Positions 24,462 to 32,362 of a stretch of 43,869 nt of DNA are shown in pieces. The translations under genes were made by a program, and so were the position numbers. Below the pieces are notes generated by a model, which was given only the letters and a program-made list of their open reading frames with translations, did no database searches and had not been told where the DNA came from. Source of the stretch: Pseudomonadota bacterium (GTDB lineage Bacteria; Pseudomonadota; Gammaproteobacteria; Xanthomonadales; Xanthomonadaceae); the NCBI GenBank assembly GCA_023461075.1, contig JAEWNY010000121.1, positions 1 to 43,869 on the forward strand, in the 5' to 3' direction. Each line of letters opens with the position of its first letter. Positions within the stretch are counted from its first letter, which is position 1.

Positions 24462-25406
24462 CTATTCTTGCACGTCCGCTTCGCGCGTTTCAGACAGGTG
24501 GAGCGACTGCATCACCGCCGGCACGGTATCGGCAAGATGGTCGATGAAGACGCGCACCGCCGGCAACATTCCGCGCCGCGATGCGAACACCGCATGCGCC
24601 ATGCCCTGCGGCAGGTGCCATTCCGGCATCACCACTTCCAGGCGGCCGCTGCGCACTTCCTCGGCGCATACGATCTCCGGGAGCATGGTGATACCCATGT
24701 GGCGCTTGGCCAGGCGCTTGAGCATCGGGAAATCGAAGCCGACCAGGCGCGGCTTCAAATCCACCACTTCGACCTGCTCGTCGGGGCCGTGCAGCTGCCA
24801 GCGCTGGCTGGATTCGTCCTCGTTGACCATCAGCACGGTATGCGATTTCAGGTCTTCGGGCCGTTTCGGACGACCGTGGCGATCCAGGTACTCGGGGCTC
24901 GCGACCAGCAATTCGCGCGATTCGCCGAAACCGCGCAGCACCAGGCTGCCATCTTCGTCAAGGCGCGAACGCACGCGCAGGGCGACATCGAACCCATCGT
25001 TGATGAGGTCGATGCGGCGGTTGGTGACCTTCACCTGCAGCCTCACCTCGGGGTATTTGTCGAGGAAGTCGGGCAACACGCGCGGCAGCACTTCCTGCGC
25101 CAGGGTCACCGGCACGCTCACCCGCACCAGTCCGCGCGGCACCGCACTCAGCCGATCGACCACGTCACGCGCGGCCTGCGCCGAGGCCAGCATGGCTTGG
25201 GCATGGCGATGCACGCCGAGGCCGACATCGGTCACCGCGAAACGACGCGTCGAGCGCTGCAGGAGGCGCACGCCCAGATCGTTCTCCAGTTGCGTGATGC
25301 GCCTCGAGAGCCGCGACTTGGGAATGCCCAGCGCACGCTCGGCCGCCGCATATCCGCCGTGGTCGACGACCGCCGCGAAGTAGTAAAGATCATTGAGGTC
25401 GGTCAT
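24462..25406 (-). CDS. LysR-family transcriptional regulator
   Basis: The 314-residue regulator has an N-terminal winged HTH (residues 1-60: DLYYFAAVVDHGGYAAAERALGI, then SRLSRRITQLENDLGVRLL) and a periplasmic-binding-fold effector domain (about 90-300; RVSVPVTLAQEVLPRVLPDFL at its start). Ligand and target are unknown. LysR genes are usually divergent from what they control; this one instead follows serS by 12 nt on the same strand and is itself followed by tRNA-Ser. Its target is therefore not obvious from position, and it may simply be read through from serS. Confidence 0.92.
   Translation of the reverse strand: MTDLNDLYYFAAVVDHGGYAAAERALGIPKSRLSRRITQLENDLGVRLLQRSTRRFAVTDVGLGVHRHAQAMLASAQAARDVVDRLSAVPRGLVRVSVPVTLAQEVLPRVLPDFLDKYPEVRLQVKVTNRRIDLINDGFDVALRVRSRLDEDGSLVLRGFGESRELLVASPEYLDRHGRPKRPEDLKSHTVLMVNEDESSQRWQLHGPDEQVEVVDLKPRLVGFDFPMLKRLAKRHMGITMLPEIVCAEEVRSGRLEVVMPEWHLPQGMAHAVFASRRGMLPAVRVFIDHLADTVPAVMQSLHLSETREADVQE
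24464..24493 (-). promoter_or_regulatory. candidate tRNA-Ser promoter inside the LysR 3' end
   Basis: CTGAAA (24488-24493) and AAGAAT (24464-24469) on the minus strand are 18 bp apart and overlap the last LysR codons. Each box matches four of six consensus positions. This is a weak candidate that would give tRNA-Ser its own start site. Confidence 0.3.
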
Positions 25407-25418
25407 GGCGCTCCCCGC

Positions 25419-26708
25419 TCACTCGATCCGATCGATGCCGCCCATGTACGGGCGCAGCGCTTCCGGGACCACGATGCTGCCATCGGCTTGCTGGCCGTTT
25501 TCCATCACGGCGACTAGTGCGCGCCCAACCGCGACGCCCGATCCATTGAGCGTGTGCACCAGCTCCGGCTTGCCGGTTGCAGGATTGCGCCAGCGCGCCT
25601 GCATTCGCCGCGCCTGGAAATCGCCGCAGTTGGAGCAGGATGAAATCTCGCGATAGGTGCCCTGCGAGGGCAACCAGACCTCGAGGTCGTAGGTCTTGCG
25701 CGCGGAAAACCCCATGTCGCCGCTGCACAGCAGGACGCGACGATACGGCAGGCCCAACTTCTCAAGCACGGTTTCGGCAGCGCGGGTCATGCGCTCGTGC
25801 TCGGCGTCGGATTGTTCCGCGGATGTCACCGAGACCAGTTCCACCTTCTCGAACTGGTGCTGGCGGATCATGCCTCGGGTGTCGCGGCCGTGGCTGCCGG
25901 CCTCGGCGCGGAAGCACATCGAATGCGCGGCCATGCGCAGCGGCAGGGCATCGGCATCGATGATCTCGTCACGCACCAGGTTGGTCAGCGGCACTTCCGC
26001 GGTCGGCACGAGATAGCGCTTGGATGCCGCTTCGCCCTCGCCCACCACGGTAGAGAACAGGTCATCCTCGAACTTCGGCAGCTGGCCGGTGCCGCGCATC
26101 GAATCGGCATTGACCAGCAACGGCACATTGGTTTCCCGATAGCCGTGCTCGCCGACGTGCAGGTCGAGCATGAACTGCGCGAGTGCGCGATGCAGGCGGG
26201 CCAGTGACCCGCGCAGCACGGTGAAGCGGGCGCCCGAAAGCCTGGCCGCGGTCTCGCCATCCAGCCCGCCGTTGCGTTCACCAAGCGTCACGTGATCGCG
26301 GACCTCGAAATCGAAGCTGCGCGGCGTACCCCAGCGATGCTGCTCGATGTTGTCGGTTTCGTCGCGGCCATCCGGCACCGACGCATCGGGGATATTCGGC
26401 AGCTCGAGCGCGATGGCGTCCAGCTCGGACTTGATCGCCTCCAGCCGCGCTTCGCTGGCCTTCAGTTCATCGCCGAGGCCGGCGACTTCGGCCAGCAACG
26501 GGGCGACATCTTCGCCCTTGCTCTTGGCCATGCCGATCGCCTTGCTGCGGGTGTTGCGCAGGTTCTGCAATTCCTGCGTGCGCACCTGCAGGGTCTTGCG
26601 CTCGGCTTCGAGCCGCGCGAGCGTGTCGACATCCAGCGCATACCCGCGCCGAGCCAGCTGGGCGCGGACGGTGTCGGGATCATTGCGAAGCTGCTGGGGA
26701 TCGAGCAT
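25419..26708 (-). CDS. serS: seryl-tRNA synthetase
   Basis: Charges tRNA-Ser (and tRNA-Sec where present) with serine. The 429-residue class II enzyme begins with the antiparallel coiled-coil arm (about 27-105) that recognises the long variable arm of tRNA-Ser. Motif 2 is around FRAEAGSHGRDTRG, with TAEVPLTN before it and EISSCSNCGDFQARRM after it; motif 3 is GSGVAVGRALVAVMEN. Length is standard. The gene is divergent from the TonB-domain gene, with 106 bp between starts; CATAAT on the minus strand at 26742-26747 is a likely -10 box. Its tRNA substrate gene lies downstream, after the LysR gene. Confidence 0.97.
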   Translation of the reverse strand: MLDPQQLRNDPDTVRAQLARRGYALDVDTLARLEAERKTLQVRTQELQNLRNTRSKAIGMAKSKGEDVAPLLAEVAGLGDELKASEARLEAIKSELDAIALELPNIPDASVPDGRDETDNIEQHRWGTPRSFDFEVRDHVTLGERNGGLDGETAARLSGARFTVLRGSLARLHRALAQFMLDLHVGEHGYRETNVPLLVNADSMRGTGQLPKFEDDLFSTVVGEGEAASKRYLVPTAEVPLTNLVRDEIIDADALPLRMAAHSMCFRAEAGSHGRDTRGMIRQHQFEKVELVSVTSAEQSDAEHERMTRAAETVLEKLGLPYRRVLLCSGDMGFSARKTYDLEVWLPSQGTYREISSCSNCGDFQARRMQARWRNPATGKPELVHTLNGSGVAVGRALVAVMENGQQADGSIVVPEALRPYMGGIDRIE

Positions 26709-26741
26709 GGAGACGGCGACGGATTCTTCGGCGAAGCACGC

Positions 26742-26747
26742 ATTATG
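26742..26747 (-). promoter_or_regulatory. probable -10 box of serS
   Basis: CATAAT on the minus strand lies 33 bp before the serS ATG. The -35 region is not convincing. Confidence 0.4.
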
Positions 26748-26774
26748 GCGCGTTTAGCGCAATGCTCACGGACC

Positions 26775-26795
26775 CGATGCCAGAATCGGGCATCG
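26775..26795. repeat. 7-bp inverted repeat upstream of the TonB-domain gene
   Basis: CGATGCC and GGCATCG are perfect inverted arms around a 7-nt spacer, ending 19 nt before the ATG at 26815. It may be a leader hairpin limiting ribosome access or an operator. No Fur-box similarity is seen. Confidence 0.5.
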
Positions 26796-26814
26796 TCCCC
26801 CCGCGAACCCGCCC

Positions 26815-27474
26815 ATGAACAGCACGGTTTCACCTCCCCCGTCACCGCCACACCGCCCCGCCTCTACGCGGCGCATGCTGTGGATCGTGCTCGGAGCCAT
26901 CGCGCTGGGCCTGTTGCTGTTCCTGTTGATCTGGAGCAAGGATCGCAATCGCGCGTTCTTCAGTGCCGGTCCCGAGTCCGGTGCGCCCGGTGCCGAGGGC
27001 CAAGTACAGGTGTTCGAGCCGCTGCCGGCGCCATTGCCCGCCGGCGACACGACGACGGGGACCCAGTTCCCCGGCATCGAAACCACGCCCGGCGCCCACC
27101 AGGAGCCGCCGATCATCGAAACCCGTCCGACCGCGCCTGCTGCGACAACGCGTCCTGCGCCGGCGCCTGCACCGGCAGCATCGCCGTCGCGCAGCACCGC
27201 CAGCAGCGGCCCGGTGCCGATCAGCCAGCCGCAGCCGCGTTATCCGCGCGCCGCCCTGCGTGCCGGCATCGGCGGCACCACGCGGGTGGTGGTCGATGTC
27301 GGCCCCGATGGCGTGCCGACCTCGGTCAGCCTGGACCAGGGCAGCGGCAACCGCGAGCTGGATCGCGCCGCGCTCGAGGCCGTGCGGCGCTGGCGCTTCC
27401 GGCCTGCGACGGCGGGCGGAAGCCCGACCGTGGGTCGGGTCGTGGTGCCGATCGAATTCAAGGTGGCGAACTGA
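26815..27474 (+). CDS. TonB-family energy-transducer-like protein
   Basis: The 219-residue product has a short cytoplasmic head, one TM segment (21-40, MLWIVLGAIALGLLLFLLIW), a proline-rich spacer (about 55-135), and a C-terminal TonB domain (about 140-219: QPRYPRAALRAGIGGTTRVVVDV, then LDRAALEAVRRWRFRPA). TonB proteins transfer energy from the ExbB-ExbD complex to outer-membrane receptors. The TM lacks the classical SxxxH motif of canonical TonB, and no exbB, exbD or receptor gene is adjacent (a probable exbD end lies at 43838). It may therefore be an accessory TonB paralogue. Its stop overlaps the ATG of the next small gene. Confidence 0.87.
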   Translation: MNSTVSPPPSPPHRPASTRRMLWIVLGAIALGLLLFLLIWSKDRNRAFFSAGPESGAPGAEGQVQVFEPLPAPLPAGDTTTGTQFPGIETTPGAHQEPPIIETRPTAPAATTRPAPAPAPAASPSRSTASSGPVPISQPQPRYPRAALRAGIGGTTRVVVDVGPDGVPTSVSLDQGSGNRELDRAALEAVRRWRFRPATAGGSPTVGRVVVPIEFKVAN

Positions 27475-27608
27475 TGACCCTGCGCGAACGCAAGCCGCGC
27501 CCGGGCCCGGAGAGCCTGCCGCAGAAAAGCGCGGCGCCGCTGTTCTGGGTCGCGCTGATCATCGCGGCGGCGGCCGTACTGGCGATCGCCTGGAACCTGC
27601 TGCAATAG
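27474..27608 (+). CDS. 44-residue one-pass membrane protein
   Basis: This small open frame starts in a TGATG overlap with the stop of the TonB-domain gene, so translation is probably coupled. It encodes a basic N-terminal half (MTLRERKPRPGPESLPQK) and one hydrophobic helix (PLFWVALIIAAAAVLAIAWNLL) reaching almost to the C terminus. No family is recognised. The coupling suggests stoichiometric production with the TonB-like protein, but an interaction is only inferred. The stop lies 1 nt from the convergent aroA stop. Confidence 0.7.
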   Translation: MTLRERKPRPGPESLPQKSAAPLFWVALIIAAAAVLAIAWNLLQ

Positions 27609-27609
27609 C

Positions 27610-28911
27610 TCAGGCCGACTCGATCCGGAGCCCGATCCCGCGCATGCCGGTGGCAAAGCCGGGATAGGAGGTCGCGACGTTGTCGATATCGGTGATCCGC
27701 ACCGGCGCGGCTGCATGCTGCGCCAGCACCGCGAAAGCCATCGCGATCCGATGGTCGCCGTGGCTGTCCACTTCACCACCCCGCACCACGCCGCCGACGA
27801 TGTCGGCACCGTCCTCGACTTCACGCACCTGGATACCCAGCGCCCCCAAGCCGCCTGCCATCGTGGCGATGCGGTCGGATTCCTTGACCCGCAGTTCGGC
27901 GGCGCCGCGCACCCGCGTCACCCCTTCGGCACAGGCTGCGGCGGCAAACAGCACCGGGAACTCGTCGATCATGTCCGGTACCAGCGCGGCCGGCACGTCG
28001 ATGGCCCTGAGCGGCGCATGTCGCACGTGGAGATCGGCGATATCGCCGGTGTCCGCGCCACGCACGTTGCCGATACCGATATCGGCACCCATCAATCGCA
28101 GCGCTTCGAGCAGGCCTGTACGACGCGGATCGATGCCGATATCGCGCAGCACGAGGTCCGAACCGGGCAGCAAGCAGGCTGCAACGATCGGGAACGCGGC
28201 AGAGGAAAAATCCCCGGGCACCTGCACCTCGCGCGCGCGCAGGCGCTGTCCACCGCCGATGCGTGCGAAGCCCGGCCCGTAGTCGATGTCGGCGCCGAAC
28301 GCGCACAGCATCCGCTCGGTGTAATCGCGGGTCGGATGCGGCTCGCGCACCACGGTCGTTCCGGACGCGCGCAGGCCGGCCAACAGCAGCGCGGATTTCA
28401 CCTGCGCGCTCGCCACCGGACTGTCGTATTCGATGCCGCGTAACCCCTGAGCCGGTTGCAGGCGGAGTGGCGGCCGGCCATCGGGACCGGTGGCGATGCG
28501 TGCGCCCATCATTCCCAGCGGCTCGGTGATTCGCCGCATGGGCCGCTGCGAGAGCGAGGCATCGCCGACCAGCTCGCAGGCGAACGGTTGCGGCGCCAGC
28601 AGGCCGGCCAGCAGGCGCATCGCCGTGCCGGCATTGCCGCAATCCAGCGGCGCCGATGGCGCGGACAAGCCCTCGATGCCGACGCCTTGGACGATGCGTT
28701 CGCCGTCCGCCGGCGCGTCGATGTGCACACCCAACTGCGCGAAGATCCGTGCGGTGGCACGGGTGTCCTCGCCTTCCAGGAACCCGGTGACGCGTGAGCT
28801 GCCATCGGCGATCGCCGCCAGCATAATCGCGCGATGCGAGACCGATTTGTCGCCCGGCACGCGGATGTCGCCGCGTATCGGGCCGCCCACCGAAGCAATC
28901 CAGTCAGCCAT
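27610..28911 (-). CDS. aroA: 3-phosphoshikimate 1-carboxyvinyltransferase (EPSP synthase)
   Basis: Transfers enolpyruvyl from PEP to shikimate-3-phosphate, the sixth step to chorismate. The 433-residue product shows VPGDKSVSHRAIM (substrate Lys/Ser/Arg), DCGNAGTAMRLLAGLL (PEP loop), ELRVKESDRIATM and the C-terminal GDHRIAMAFAV. The ATG at 28911 overlaps the end of hisC by 8 bp and was chosen over an upstream frame start at 28932. It is the last gene of serC-pheA-hisC-aroA, feeding chorismate to the PheA enzyme encoded two genes upstream. The PEP loop has the Gly-Asn-Ala-Gly-Thr-Ala form (glyphosate-sensitive type by sequence, inferred). Confidence 0.97.
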   Translation of the reverse strand: MADWIASVGGPIRGDIRVPGDKSVSHRAIMLAAIADGSSRVTGFLEGEDTRATARIFAQLGVHIDAPADGERIVQGVGIEGLSAPSAPLDCGNAGTAMRLLAGLLAPQPFACELVGDASLSQRPMRRITEPLGMMGARIATGPDGRPPLRLQPAQGLRGIEYDSPVASAQVKSALLLAGLRASGTTVVREPHPTRDYTERMLCAFGADIDYGPGFARIGGGQRLRAREVQVPGDFSSAAFPIVAACLLPGSDLVLRDIGIDPRRTGLLEALRLMGADIGIGNVRGADTGDIADLHVRHAPLRAIDVPAALVPDMIDEFPVLFAAAACAEGVTRVRGAAELRVKESDRIATMAGGLGALGIQVREVEDGADIVGGVVRGGEVDSHGDHRIAMAFAVLAQHAAAPVRITDIDNVATSYPGFATGMRGIGLRIESA

Positions 28912-30052
28912 GCGCACCACCCGCGCAGGCATCGATCGCGCCGATCAGGCGCGCGTTCTCCGATGCATTGCCGACGGTGATGCGCAGGCATTCGGGCAGT
29001 CCGTAGCCGGCCATCGGGCGCAACACGACGCCTTGGGCCAGCAGTGCGCGCTCGATGGCGGCGGCATCGGGCCCGAACCCGACCAACAGGAAATTGGTCT
29101 GCGAAGGCCAAACCGCCAAGCCGCGTTCGCGCAACGCCCGCGCCAATGCCTCGCGTTCGCTTCGCGTGGCGGCCACCACTTGGTCGAGGTGGTCGCTATC
29201 GTCCAGCGATGCGGTCGCGGCGGCCAGTCCCGGACCGTTGACGTTGAAGCTCTCGCGCAGGCGCTCGAGCATCGCGATGAGGCCGGCGTCGGCCAGCGCA
29301 TAGCCGATGCGCAACCCGGCCAGCGCATGCGCCTTGCTGAAGGTGCGCGTCACGACCAGATTCGGATGCGTAGCGAGCAGCTCGATGGCGCTGCGCCACT
29401 CGGGCGCGTCAACGTACTCGGCATAGGCCTCATCCACCACCACGATGACATCGACCCGGACCCGCGCCATGAAGGCGGCGAGCGCATCGCCGGAAAACCA
29501 GGTGCCGGTCGGATTGTTCGGGTTGGCGAGGTAAACCAGGCGCGTCTTCGGCGTGATCGCCGAAGCGATCGCATCGAGGTCATGGCCGAGCGGCATCGCG
29601 GCATCACCCGGCAAGGGGTCGGCCAGCACCAGCGTGGCACCGGCCGCTTGCGCGGCCAAGGCATAGACCGCGAACCCATAGCGTGAGGCGACGACTTCGT
29701 CATCCTTGCCCGCGAACACCTGCGACAGCTGCATCAACAGTTCGTGCGAGCCGTTGCCGAGCAGGATGCGGGCGGCATCGACCCCATGGCGGTCCGCGAG
29801 TGCGCGCTTGAGGTCGCCGCCGAGCGGATCCGGATAACGGAACGCCTCAACCAGCGCGGCGCGGGCCGCGTCGATCGCCCGGGGCGACGGCCCGTGGCTG
29901 TTCTCGTTCGATCCCAGTTCGACCAGGGCATCGGCTGCCGCACGACGCAAGGCAACCAGGTCATGGCCGGGATCGTAGGCACGCAGCCCGCGGATGCCGG
30001 CATGCGAGAGTGCCTGGAAATCCGGCGCATCGGGCCTGCCCGCATCCCTCAT
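28904..30052 (-). CDS. hisC: histidinol-phosphate aminotransferase
   Basis: PLP enzyme converting imidazole-acetol phosphate to histidinol phosphate. Related enzymes also transaminate aromatic keto acids. The 382-residue product shows LGSNENSHGPSPRA near the start, YLANPNNPTGTWF, VVDEAYAEY and the PLP Lys in TRTFSKAHALAGLRIGY. The ATGA overlap with pheA (30049-30052) and the 8-bp overlap with aroA make it an integral operon member. Because it follows pheA directly, a role in phenylpyruvate or prephenate transamination in addition to or instead of histidine synthesis is plausible. No other his genes are in the window. Confidence 0.93.
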   Translation of the reverse strand: MRDAGRPDAPDFQALSHAGIRGLRAYDPGHDLVALRRAAADALVELGSNENSHGPSPRAIDAARAALVEAFRYPDPLGGDLKRALADRHGVDAARILLGNGSHELLMQLSQVFAGKDDEVVASRYGFAVYALAAQAAGATLVLADPLPGDAAMPLGHDLDAIASAITPKTRLVYLANPNNPTGTWFSGDALAAFMARVRVDVIVVVDEAYAEYVDAPEWRSAIELLATHPNLVVTRTFSKAHALAGLRIGYALADAGLIAMLERLRESFNVNGPGLAAATASLDDSDHLDQVVAATRSEREALARALRERGLAVWPSQTNFLLVGFGPDAAAIERALLAQGVVLRPMAGYGLPECLRITVGNASENARLIGAIDACAGGAHG

Positions 30053-31221
30053 GGAATGGCCACCGGATAGGCGCCCAGCAGTTGCACGCGCTGGCCGCTC
30101 GCCTGCATTTCCGCCAGTGCATCCTTGAGCGGTGACTCATCGGCATGTCCTTCGACATCGATGAAGAACGCGTATTGCCAGAGCCGGCCATGCGCGGGGC
30201 GAGACTCGATCCGGTTCATGCTGACGCCATGCCTGGCCAGCGGCTCCAGCACCTTGTACAAGGCGCCCGGCTGGTCCTGGATCGAGACCAGCAGCGAAGT
30301 GCGGTCGTGCCCGGAAGGCGGAAACAACTCGCGGCCGATGACAAGGAAGCGCGTGGTGTTGTCCGGGCGATCCTCGATCGGGCCCGCGACGATCTTCAGG
30401 CCATACACGTGCGCGGCGTTCTCCCCGGCGATCGCCGCGGCATCATCGGCATTGCGTGCGCGACGCGCGGCCTCGGCATTGCTGACCACCGCCTGCTTCT
30501 CGCTTTCGGGCAGGTTGCGGCGCAACCAGCTGCGGCACTGCGCCAGCGACAACGCATGCGAATAGACCCGCTCGATGTCCTCGATGCGGCCGGTGCGCGA
30601 GAGCAGGTACTGGTGCACGCGCAGTTCGACCTCGCCGCAGATCTTCAACGGCGAGGACAGGAACATGTCGAGGGTGGACTGGATGGTGCCCTGCCCCGAG
30701 TTCTCCACCGGCACCACGCCGAAGTCCGCGTGCCCGGCGGCGACTTCATCGAACACCTCTTCCACGCTGGCCAGCGGCAACGCCCGCGCCGAATGACCGA
30801 AGTGCTTGTACGCGGCCTGCTGCGAGAACGTACCTTCCGGGCCGAGGTAGCCGATCCGCAATGGCTCCTGCTGGGCGAGGCAGGCCGACATGATTTCGCG
30901 GAACAGCCGCACCAGCACCTCGTTGGCGAGCGGGCCATCGTTGCGATCGACCACCTGCCGCAGCACCTGCGCCTCGCGCTCGGGCCGGTAGTAGTCAACG
31001 GCCGCAGCCAGCTTGCCTTTGGCCTTGCCGACCTGCTGCGCCCAGCGCGCACGCTCGGAGATCAGCGCTTCGATGCGGTGATCGATGCCGTCGATCTGGG
31101 CGCGCACGTCGGCAAGGGCCGGCGGTGTCTTCGTGCCGATGACCTCGTCGCCCGCATCGTCTTTCTTTCTGCGCCTGACCGCAGGCTTTGCCACCTTCTT
31201 CGATGTCTTCTTGTCAGCCAT
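30049..31221 (-). CDS. pheA: bifunctional chorismate mutase / prephenate dehydratase (P-protein)
   Basis: Converts chorismate to prephenate and then phenylpyruvate, committing flux to phenylalanine. The 390-residue protein has a chorismate mutase domain (about 35-115), a prephenate dehydratase domain (about 121-300, starting RIGYLGPEGTFSQQAA and containing NNTTRFLVIG) and a regulatory ACT domain (about 312-388, with GALYKVLEPLA and NRIESRP, the feedback-binding motifs for Phe). An extra Lys/Arg-rich head of about 27 residues precedes the mutase. It overlaps serC by 8 bp upstream and hisC by 4 bp downstream. No leader-peptide attenuator is expected inside the operon. Confidence 0.97.
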   Translation of the reverse strand: MADKKTSKKVAKPAVRRRKKDDAGDEVIGTKTPPALADVRAQIDGIDHRIEALISERARWAQQVGKAKGKLAAAVDYYRPEREAQVLRQVVDRNDGPLANEVLVRLFREIMSACLAQQEPLRIGYLGPEGTFSQQAAYKHFGHSARALPLASVEEVFDEVAAGHADFGVVPVENSGQGTIQSTLDMFLSSPLKICGEVELRVHQYLLSRTGRIEDIERVYSHALSLAQCRSWLRRNLPESEKQAVVSNAEAARRARNADDAAAIAGENAAHVYGLKIVAGPIEDRPDNTTRFLVIGRELFPPSGHDRTSLLVSIQDQPGALYKVLEPLARHGVSMNRIESRPAHGRLWQYAFFIDVEGHADESPLKDALAEMQASGQRVQLLGAYPVAIP

Positions 31222-32299
31222 GGCCTTGCCGGAACTCCTGCATGAAATCGATCAATGCGTCGACGGCCGCATCCGGCAACGCGTTGTAAAGCGACGCGCG
31301 CATGCCGCCGACCAGCTTGTGGCCCTTGAGGCCCATCAGCCCGCATTCGCTGGCCTGGCGCAGGAACTCCGCATCCAGCGCCGCATCGTGCAGCATGAAG
31401 GGCACGTTCATCCGCGAGCGTACCGGCGCGGCGACATCGTTGCGGTAAAAACCGCCGGAACCGTCGATGGCCGCGTACAGGCGCAAGGCGCGAGCGGCGT
31501 TGCGTTGTCCGAACGCGGAGACGCCCCCTGCATCCCGCATCCAGCGCAGGCATAGCCCGAGCAGGTACCAGTTGAAGGTCGGCGGCGTGTTGAGCATGGA
31601 ATCGCGCGCCGCATGCGAGGCGTAGTTGAGGATGTCGGCGCGTGGCTGGCCCGTGCGTTCCATCAATTCACGCCGCACGATCACCACGGTGATCCCGGCC
31701 GGCCCCAGGTTTTTCTGCGCGCCGGCGTAGATCAATCCGTAATCGCCCACCTCGATCGGCCCGGAGGCGATGCTGGAGCTGAAGTCGGCGAACACCGGCG
31801 CATCGGCGATGATCTTCTCGCGCAGTTCGACGCCGTGGATGGTCTCGTTGGCGGTGACATGCAGATAGGCCGCATCGTCGGACAGTCGCCAGGCATCGCG
31901 CGGCGGCACATCGCGGAAAACCTGTTCGGCGCTGCTGGCCACGATGCGCGCATCGACATACGGCTTGGCCTGCCGCAACGCGGTCTGGCCCCAGTGGCCG
32001 GTGACCAGGTAGTCGGCGGCCTGGCCGGGCGCGGCGAAGTTGAGCGCGATCAGCGCCTGCTGCAAGGTCGCGCCGCCTTGCAGGAACAACACGGCATAGT
32101 CATCCGGCACCGCCAGCAAGGCACGCAGATCGGCCTCGGCCTGTGCCGCCATCTCGATGAACGGCGCACTGCGATGGCTGATCTCGGCCACCGATGCCCC
32201 CAGTCCATGCCAATCCAGCATTTCGGCCTGGGCTTGGCGCAGCACGGGCTCCGGCAGGACCGCCGGTCCGGCGCTGAAATTGAAGACGCGAGGGTTCAT
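31214..32299 (-). CDS. serC: phosphoserine aminotransferase
   Basis: PLP enzyme forming phosphoserine from 3-phosphohydroxypyruvate, and also acting in pyridoxine synthesis in proteobacteria. The 361-residue product begins MNPRVFNFSAGPAVLPEPVL and has the PLP Lys196 in YAGAQKNLGPAG, with HVTANETIHGVE and ADFSSSIAS before it. The ATG at 32299 was chosen at the family N terminus; the longer frame from 32335 has no similarity. It is the first gene of the amino-acid operon, 63 bp after the FHA-like gene on the same strand. Confidence 0.97.
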   Translation of the reverse strand: MNPRVFNFSAGPAVLPEPVLRQAQAEMLDWHGLGASVAEISHRSAPFIEMAAQAEADLRALLAVPDDYAVLFLQGGATLQQALIALNFAAPGQAADYLVTGHWGQTALRQAKPYVDARIVASSAEQVFRDVPPRDAWRLSDDAAYLHVTANETIHGVELREKIIADAPVFADFSSSIASGPIEVGDYGLIYAGAQKNLGPAGITVVIVRRELMERTGQPRADILNYASHAARDSMLNTPPTFNWYLLGLCLRWMRDAGGVSAFGQRNAARALRLYAAIDGSGGFYRNDVAAPVRSRMNVPFMLHDAALDAEFLRQASECGLMGLKGHKLVGGMRASLYNALPDAAVDALIDFMQEFRQGHG

Positions 32300-32362
32300 G
32301 CAACTGCGATGTCGGGGGATGTCGCATCGCAACACAGCACGTGTCCGGAGGCAAGCGCCGCG

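Noticed and set aside
24462..25406. LysR gene as regulator of the divergent neighbour
   Set aside because: It is tandem with serS and not divergent from any gene, so no target can be proposed from position.
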